Positions 37,669 through 41,179 of a stretch of 41,179 bases of DNA are shown here, piece after piece (position 1 is the first letter of the stretch; the number at the start of each line of letters is the position of its first letter). Origin of the DNA: Pseudomonadota bacterium (lineage in GTDB: Bacteria > Pseudomonadota > Alphaproteobacteria > Rhizobiales > Beijerinckiaceae); assembly GCA_023423995.1 (NCBI GenBank), contig JAFAEL010000071.1:1-41179 (forward strand). Reading direction: 5' to 3'. The notes under the pieces are model-generated. The model was not told the origin of the DNA. It did no database searches and saw nothing but the letters and a program-made list of their open reading frames with translations. The translations under genes and the position numbers were made by a program.

Positions 37669-39822
37669 TCAAGCAGCCTCTTGGGCGGACTGTTCGGGTT
37701 GGGGTGAGAGGGTGATGAGGCAGTCGAGGGCGACCACGCCAGCGCCTTCCGGGCGCACTACGAAGGGGTTGATCTCGAGTTCGGCGATCGCTTCCCCGGA
37801 GGCCAGGAAGGCGTCGGACAGGGCCGCCATGGTCCGGCCGAGCGCGGCCACATCGAGCGGCGGGCGGCCGCGGATGGAGCCGAAGAGCGGAGCGCCCCGG
37901 AGAGAGCGGACCATCGCCTGGGCAGTCTCGGCGTCGACCGGCAGGAGGCGGTGGCCGACATCCTTCAGCACCTCCGTGAAGATGCCGCCGAGGCCGACCG
38001 TCATCACGGGCCCGAAGACCGGGTCGCGCGTGATGCCGACCAGGACCTCGAGGCCGGGCGGCTCCTGCTTCTGGACGACGGCGCCGTCGATGCGGGCGCC
38101 GGGGCAGGTGCGCCGGGCAGCTTCCACGACCTCGGCATAGGCGGCCCGCACCGCTTCCGGCGAGCCGAGGCCGAGCTTGACGCCGCCGATATCCGACTTG
38201 TGCAGGATGTCGGGGCTGAGGACCTTCAGCACGACCGGGAACCCGAAGCGCTCCGCGGCGGCGGCGGCGTCCTCGGCCGAAGAGACCGCGGCCTCGGGCA
38301 CGGTCGGGACGCCGTAGGCCGACACGAATGTCTTGGCGTCGGCCTCGTTCAGGGCGGCCGCCCCGGCGCGACGTGCCGAGGCGAGCACGGCATCCGCCGC
38401 GTGTTTTGCGGCCGGGCGGCCGGCATCCAGGGCCCTGGCAGGCTTGCGGCTGCGCTCGGACCAGGCCGCGAAGCTGGCGAGCGCGCCGACGCCGCGGGCC
38501 GTGTCCTCGAAGACCGGGATGCCCGCTGCCTCGAGATCGCCGCGCGTGCGGGCATTGCCCGTGTCCATCGCGACGATGAGCTTGTTCGAGCGACCGGCCG
38601 CCTCGATCATGGCGGGCGACAGCCGCTCCAGCAGGTAGCCCGGCGCGTAGACGAGGATCATGTCCACGGCATCCGTCCCTTCCAGGGCGGCGAGCGCGTC
38701 GCGCATGAAATCGTGCTGGTTGACCACGTTCCCGGTGAGGTCGACCGGGTTCGCCACCATGCCGTAGGTGGGAATGCCCGAGCGCAGCACCGTCTGGACC
38801 TCCGCCGGAAGCGTCGGGATGTCGATCCCGGCCTTCACGAACTTGTCCGACAGAAGGGCCCCGAGCGCGCCCGAGATGGTGAGGATCGCAAGGCGCTTGC
38901 CGGCCGTCCGCTCCTTGAAGCGGGCGAGATAGGTGAGGTCCGCCAGATGGGCGAGGTCCTCGGCCATCATCACGTTCAGGTCCTCGAAGACGGAGCGATA
39001 GACGGCCTGGCTGCCGGCGAGCGACGCGGTATGCGAGGCGGCGGCCTCGGCGCCCTTCTCCGTGTCGCCGATCTTCAGGAGAATGAGCGGGCGGCCCTCG
39101 TCCCGCAGGCACGCCGCGACGCGCCGGAACCGTTCGCCGTCGCGCAGGCCCTCGACATAGCCCGCGATGGTCTTCGTGCCGGGATCCTCGGCGAAGTATT
39201 CGAGGTATTCCGAGAACTCGAGCGAGGCCTCGTTGCCGGTATTGATGACTGATCCGAAGCCGACGCCGCGTGCGCGGGCCAGCGTGTAGACGGCCGCGCA
39301 GACATTGCCGCTCTGCGTGATGAGGGCGGACTCGTGATTGCCCTTGGGTGGCTCGATATTGCGGAACACCGAGGCGAAGGCCGTGTAGGCGTGGGTCGCG
39401 AGATTGGCGAAGCCCATGCAATTGGGGCCGGCGACCGGGATGCCGAGTTCGGCCACGCAGGCCTGGAACTCCTCCTGGAGCCGCTTTCCCTCTTCCTCGT
39501 TGGTCTCGGCGAAGCCGGACGCGAAGACCACCGCCGAGCGGATGCCCTTGGCGGCGGCGCGCCGGAGCTGCGGGACGACATCCTTCGCGCCGACCGCGAG
39601 CGCGATCAGGTCGACCGGGCCCGGAAGCGACTCGATGTCCGGGTAGCACCGGACGCCGGAGATCTCCGGGTATTTCGGGTTGATCGGGTAGATCGGGCCC
39701 TTGTAGCCGTGCTGCAGCAGGAGCTGGAATGGCATGCCGCCGACCCGGCCTGGATCGGCCGAGGCGCCCAGGATCGCGATGGAGCCCGGATTGATCAGCG
39801 GCTCGAGACGGTGATCGGTCAC
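37669..39822 (-). CDS. ADP-forming acyl-CoA synthetase (fused alpha-beta)
   Basis: The 717-residue fused NDP-forming acyl-CoA synthetase has an N-terminal CoA-binding domain (LINPGSIAILGASADPGRVGG), a flavodoxin-like ligase domain with the phosphohistidine segment ASHTASLAGS (His264) and a C-terminal ATP-grasp domain (PVVLKVLSPDILHKSDIGG). It activates a carboxylic acid with ATP and CoA, giving ADP. The GTG at 39822 overlaps the stop of the upstream hydratase gene (GTGA), so the two are translationally coupled. There is no GNAT domain, so it is not a Pat acetyltransferase. The likely role is activating the imported acid. Confidence 0.88.
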   Translation of the reverse strand: MTDHRLEPLINPGSIAILGASADPGRVGGMPFQLLLQHGYKGPIYPINPKYPEISGVRCYPDIESLPGPVDLIALAVGAKDVVPQLRRAAAKGIRSAVVFASGFAETNEEEGKRLQEEFQACVAELGIPVAGPNCMGFANLATHAYTAFASVFRNIEPPKGNHESALITQSGNVCAAVYTLARARGVGFGSVINTGNEASLEFSEYLEYFAEDPGTKTIAGYVEGLRDGERFRRVAACLRDEGRPLILLKIGDTEKGAEAAASHTASLAGSQAVYRSVFEDLNVMMAEDLAHLADLTYLARFKERTAGKRLAILTISGALGALLSDKFVKAGIDIPTLPAEVQTVLRSGIPTYGMVANPVDLTGNVVNQHDFMRDALAALEGTDAVDMILVYAPGYLLERLSPAMIEAAGRSNKLIVAMDTGNARTRGDLEAAGIPVFEDTARGVGALASFAAWSERSRKPARALDAGRPAAKHAADAVLASARRAGAAALNEADAKTFVSAYGVPTVPEAAVSSAEDAAAAAERFGFPVVLKVLSPDILHKSDIGGVKLGLGSPEAVRAAYAEVVEAARRTCPGARIDGAVVQKQEPPGLEVLVGITRDPVFGPVMTVGLGGIFTEVLKDVGHRLLPVDAETAQAMVRSLRGAPLFGSIRGRPPLDVAALGRTMAALSDAFLASGEAIAELEINPFVVRPEGAGVVALDCLITLSPQPEQSAQEAA

Positions 39823-40613
39823 GCCTTCTTCCCCGACTGGATCGCCTTGGCGAGACCGGCATCGCGCGCGGCCTTGAAGGCCTCGGTCACGTGGCTGAGC
39901 TGGTGCGTGTCGAAATGCGCTTGCAGCGAGGTGCGCAGGCCCTGCATGTCGACGGCCCGGTTGATCGAGCGCTTGAGGAGCGTGAGCGCGAAGGGCGGCG
40001 CGAGGGCGATGCGGTCCGCGAGCGCGATCGTGGCGGCCTCGAGCTCCGCGCGCGGCACCACCCGGTTCACCATGCCGACGCGATGCGCCTCCGCGGCTCC
40101 GAGCCGCTCGCCCGTGAACAGGAGTTCCTTCGCCTTGCGGGTGCCGAGCACCCAGGGATGGATCAGGACCTCGACGGCGGCCGCGCCGAGCGTATGCGCC
40201 ACGGGATCGGCGAAGATCGCGTCGTCGGACGCGATGATCAGGTCGCACATGTTGGCGACCATGAAGCCGCCCGCGATGCAGGCGCCCTGGACCGACGCGA
40301 TGGTCGGCTTCGGGCAGTCCATGATGCGGAGGCAATATTCGAAGTAGCGCTTCTCCTCGTAGGCCCAGCGCTCCTCGACCGTGAAGTTGCCGCGGCTCTC
40401 CTGCGCTTCCTTCAGGTCGTGGCCGGCGGAGAAGTGGTCTCCCTTGCCGGCGAAGACGATCACCCGAACGGCCTCATCGGCCACGGCCTCGGCGAGAGCT
40501 GCGTCGAGTTCGTCGAGGAGTTGCCGGCTCTCCGCGTTCCGGCGCTCCGGACGATTGTGCCACAGCAGCGCGACCGCCCCGCGGACTTCGTATAGCACCT
40601 GCTCGTAGGCCAC
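39819..40613 (-). CDS. Enoyl-CoA hydratase/isomerase family protein
   Basis: The 264-residue crotonase-fold protein starts at GTG 40613, which has a GGAGGA site 6 nt away; the open frame extends upstream but without homology. It has the first oxyanion-hole segment FSAGHDLKEAQ and the second GACIAGGFMVANMCDLIIASD. In the catalytic region (FADPVAHTLGAAAVEVLIHPWVLGTRKAKELLFTG) the first classical Glu is not in its usual place, but VE before HPW may supply one. Reaction specificity is therefore open: hydration, isomerisation or hydrolysis. It is the first gene of the catabolic operon. Confidence 0.85.
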   Translation of the reverse strand: MAYEQVLYEVRGAVALLWHNRPERRNAESRQLLDELDAALAEAVADEAVRVIVFAGKGDHFSAGHDLKEAQESRGNFTVEERWAYEEKRYFEYCLRIMDCPKPTIASVQGACIAGGFMVANMCDLIIASDDAIFADPVAHTLGAAAVEVLIHPWVLGTRKAKELLFTGERLGAAEAHRVGMVNRVVPRAELEAATIALADRIALAPPFALTLLKRSINRAVDMQGLRTSLQAHFDTHQLSHVTEAFKAARDAGLAKAIQSGKKA

Positions 40614-40661
40614 CGGCGCTCCTCCGTATCGTGAACATTCTCGGCGTGATGGGGAGCAGCT

Positions 40662-40709
40662 AACATCTGTCTCATCCACGTTGTAGGCCGCGATAGCAAA
40701 ACAGATGTT
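40662..40709. promoter_or_regulatory. Inverted repeat in divergent operon promoter region
   Basis: AACATCTGT (40662-40670) and ACAGATGTT (40701-40709) are perfect reverse complements separated by 30 bp. They lie between the start of the enoyl-CoA hydratase operon and the divergent dehydrogenase gene. A third related half-site, GTGAACATTCTC, lies at 40631-40642. The repeats are likely regulator binding sites, most simply for the operon's IclR protein. Confidence 0.5.
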
Positions 40710-40772
40710 CGCATGGCGGACATCCCGACTGGCGGGGCGCGAGCTGTTCGCCGCGAATGGAGAAGGAACCGA

Positions 40773-41179
40773 ATGGCTGAATCGGTTGCGATCCTCGGCT
40801 ACGGAGCGATCGGGGAGGTCCTGGCAAACGGGCTTCTGGAGGGCGGCGGCCCGCGCTTGAGCGCCGTCCTCGTTCGCCCGCGCCAGGTCGAGGAGGCGAG
40901 GGCGAGCCTGCCGGCCGCCGTCGCCGTGGTGACGACGCTCGGCGATCTCCTCGCCTGCCGCCCCGGCCTCGTGGTCGAGAGTGCCGGGCAGGGCGCCGTG
41001 CGCGAGCACGGAACGGAGATCCTCGCAGCCGGGGCGGACCTGATGGTCGTCTCGACCGGCGCCCTGGCGGACGATGCCGTCCTGAACGCGTTGCAGGGTG
41101 CCGCCGCCGGGACCGGAGCGCGAACCCTCATCCCTGCCGGTGCGATCGCGGGCCTCGATGGGCTCGGCTCGCTCAAGGC
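40773..41179 (+). CDS. L-Aspartate dehydrogenase-like protein (3' truncated by window)
   Basis: The frame is open from ATG 40773 (AGAAGGAA site upstream at 40761-40768) to the end of the window without a stop, so 135 codons are visible. The product has an NAD(P)-binding Rossmann start VAILGYGAIGEVLANGLL and the segment PAGAIAGLDGLGSL, which fits the NadX/aspartate dehydrogenase family. Such enzymes make iminoaspartate or reversibly deaminate aspartate; in many genomes homologues are found in catabolic clusters, with unproven substrates. It is divergent from the catabolic operon. Confidence 0.8.
   Translation, partial: MAESVAILGYGAIGEVLANGLLEGGGPRLSAVLVRPRQVEEARASLPAAVAVVTTLGDLLACRPGLVVESAGQGAVREHGTEILAAGADLMVVSTGALADDAVLNALQGAAAGTGARTLIPAGAIAGLDGLGSLK

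Overview
The window is GC-rich chromosomal DNA of an alphaproteobacterium, most likely a member of the Hyphomicrobiales (Rhizobiales). The evidence is the sdhCDAB set with Rhizobiales-type subunits, the mdh-sucCD-sucAB-lpdA gene order, a class I PHA synthase, zapE, and an orphan tripartite-tricarboxylate (Bug-type) binding protein. I cannot fix the genus from sequence alone. No rRNA, tRNA, CRISPR array, insertion sequence or prophage was seen.

Positions 1-18347 are a tricarboxylic acid cycle region. A LysR regulator diverges from an SLC13-type anion transporter. sdhC-D-A-B (succinate dehydrogenase) follows, then an AprI-like lipoprotein, a small secreted protein, zapE and another small secreted protein. 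Next is mdh-sucC-sucD-sucA-sucB-lpdA. Together these genes encode the 2-oxoglutarate to oxaloacetate arm of the cycle. Most junctions of the mdh-lpdA run (mdh/sucC, sucD/sucA, sucA/sucB, sucB/lpdA) contain perfect or near-perfect inverted repeats in 120-190 bp gaps.

Positions 18417-30569 are a mixed housekeeping and accessory stretch: a COG0523 (CobW-like) metal GTPase, a D,D-carboxypeptidase with a long Ala/Lys/Pro tail, a DMT exporter, an SCP2-type thiolase, an MFS transporter, PHA synthase, a small lipoprotein, a fold-type I aminotransferase, several small secreted or membrane proteins, and an alpha/beta hydrolase with the complete fluoroacetate-dehalogenase residue set. The aminotransferase carries Arg where the PLP-binding Lys is expected.

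Positions 30574-32316 hold a DNA methyltransferase joined to a nuclease-like C-terminus. It is broken by two compensating single-base indels and has lower GC than its surroundings, so it looks acquired. An NHL-repeat secreted protein follows.

Positions 33676-40613 are a compact minus-strand catabolic operon: enoyl-CoA hydratase, ADP-forming acyl-CoA synthetase, TTT-type solute-binding protein, two different acyl-CoA dehydrogenases and an IclR regulator. Its genes overlap or are separated by at most 14 nt. It diverges from a gene cut by the window end that resembles L-aspartate dehydrogenase. The shared upstream region has a 9-bp inverted repeat with a third related half-site. The operon looks like uptake, CoA activation and beta-oxidation of an unknown carboxylic acid, and it is the best candidate for an uncharacterised pathway here. 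I found no clearly new defence or mobile system.
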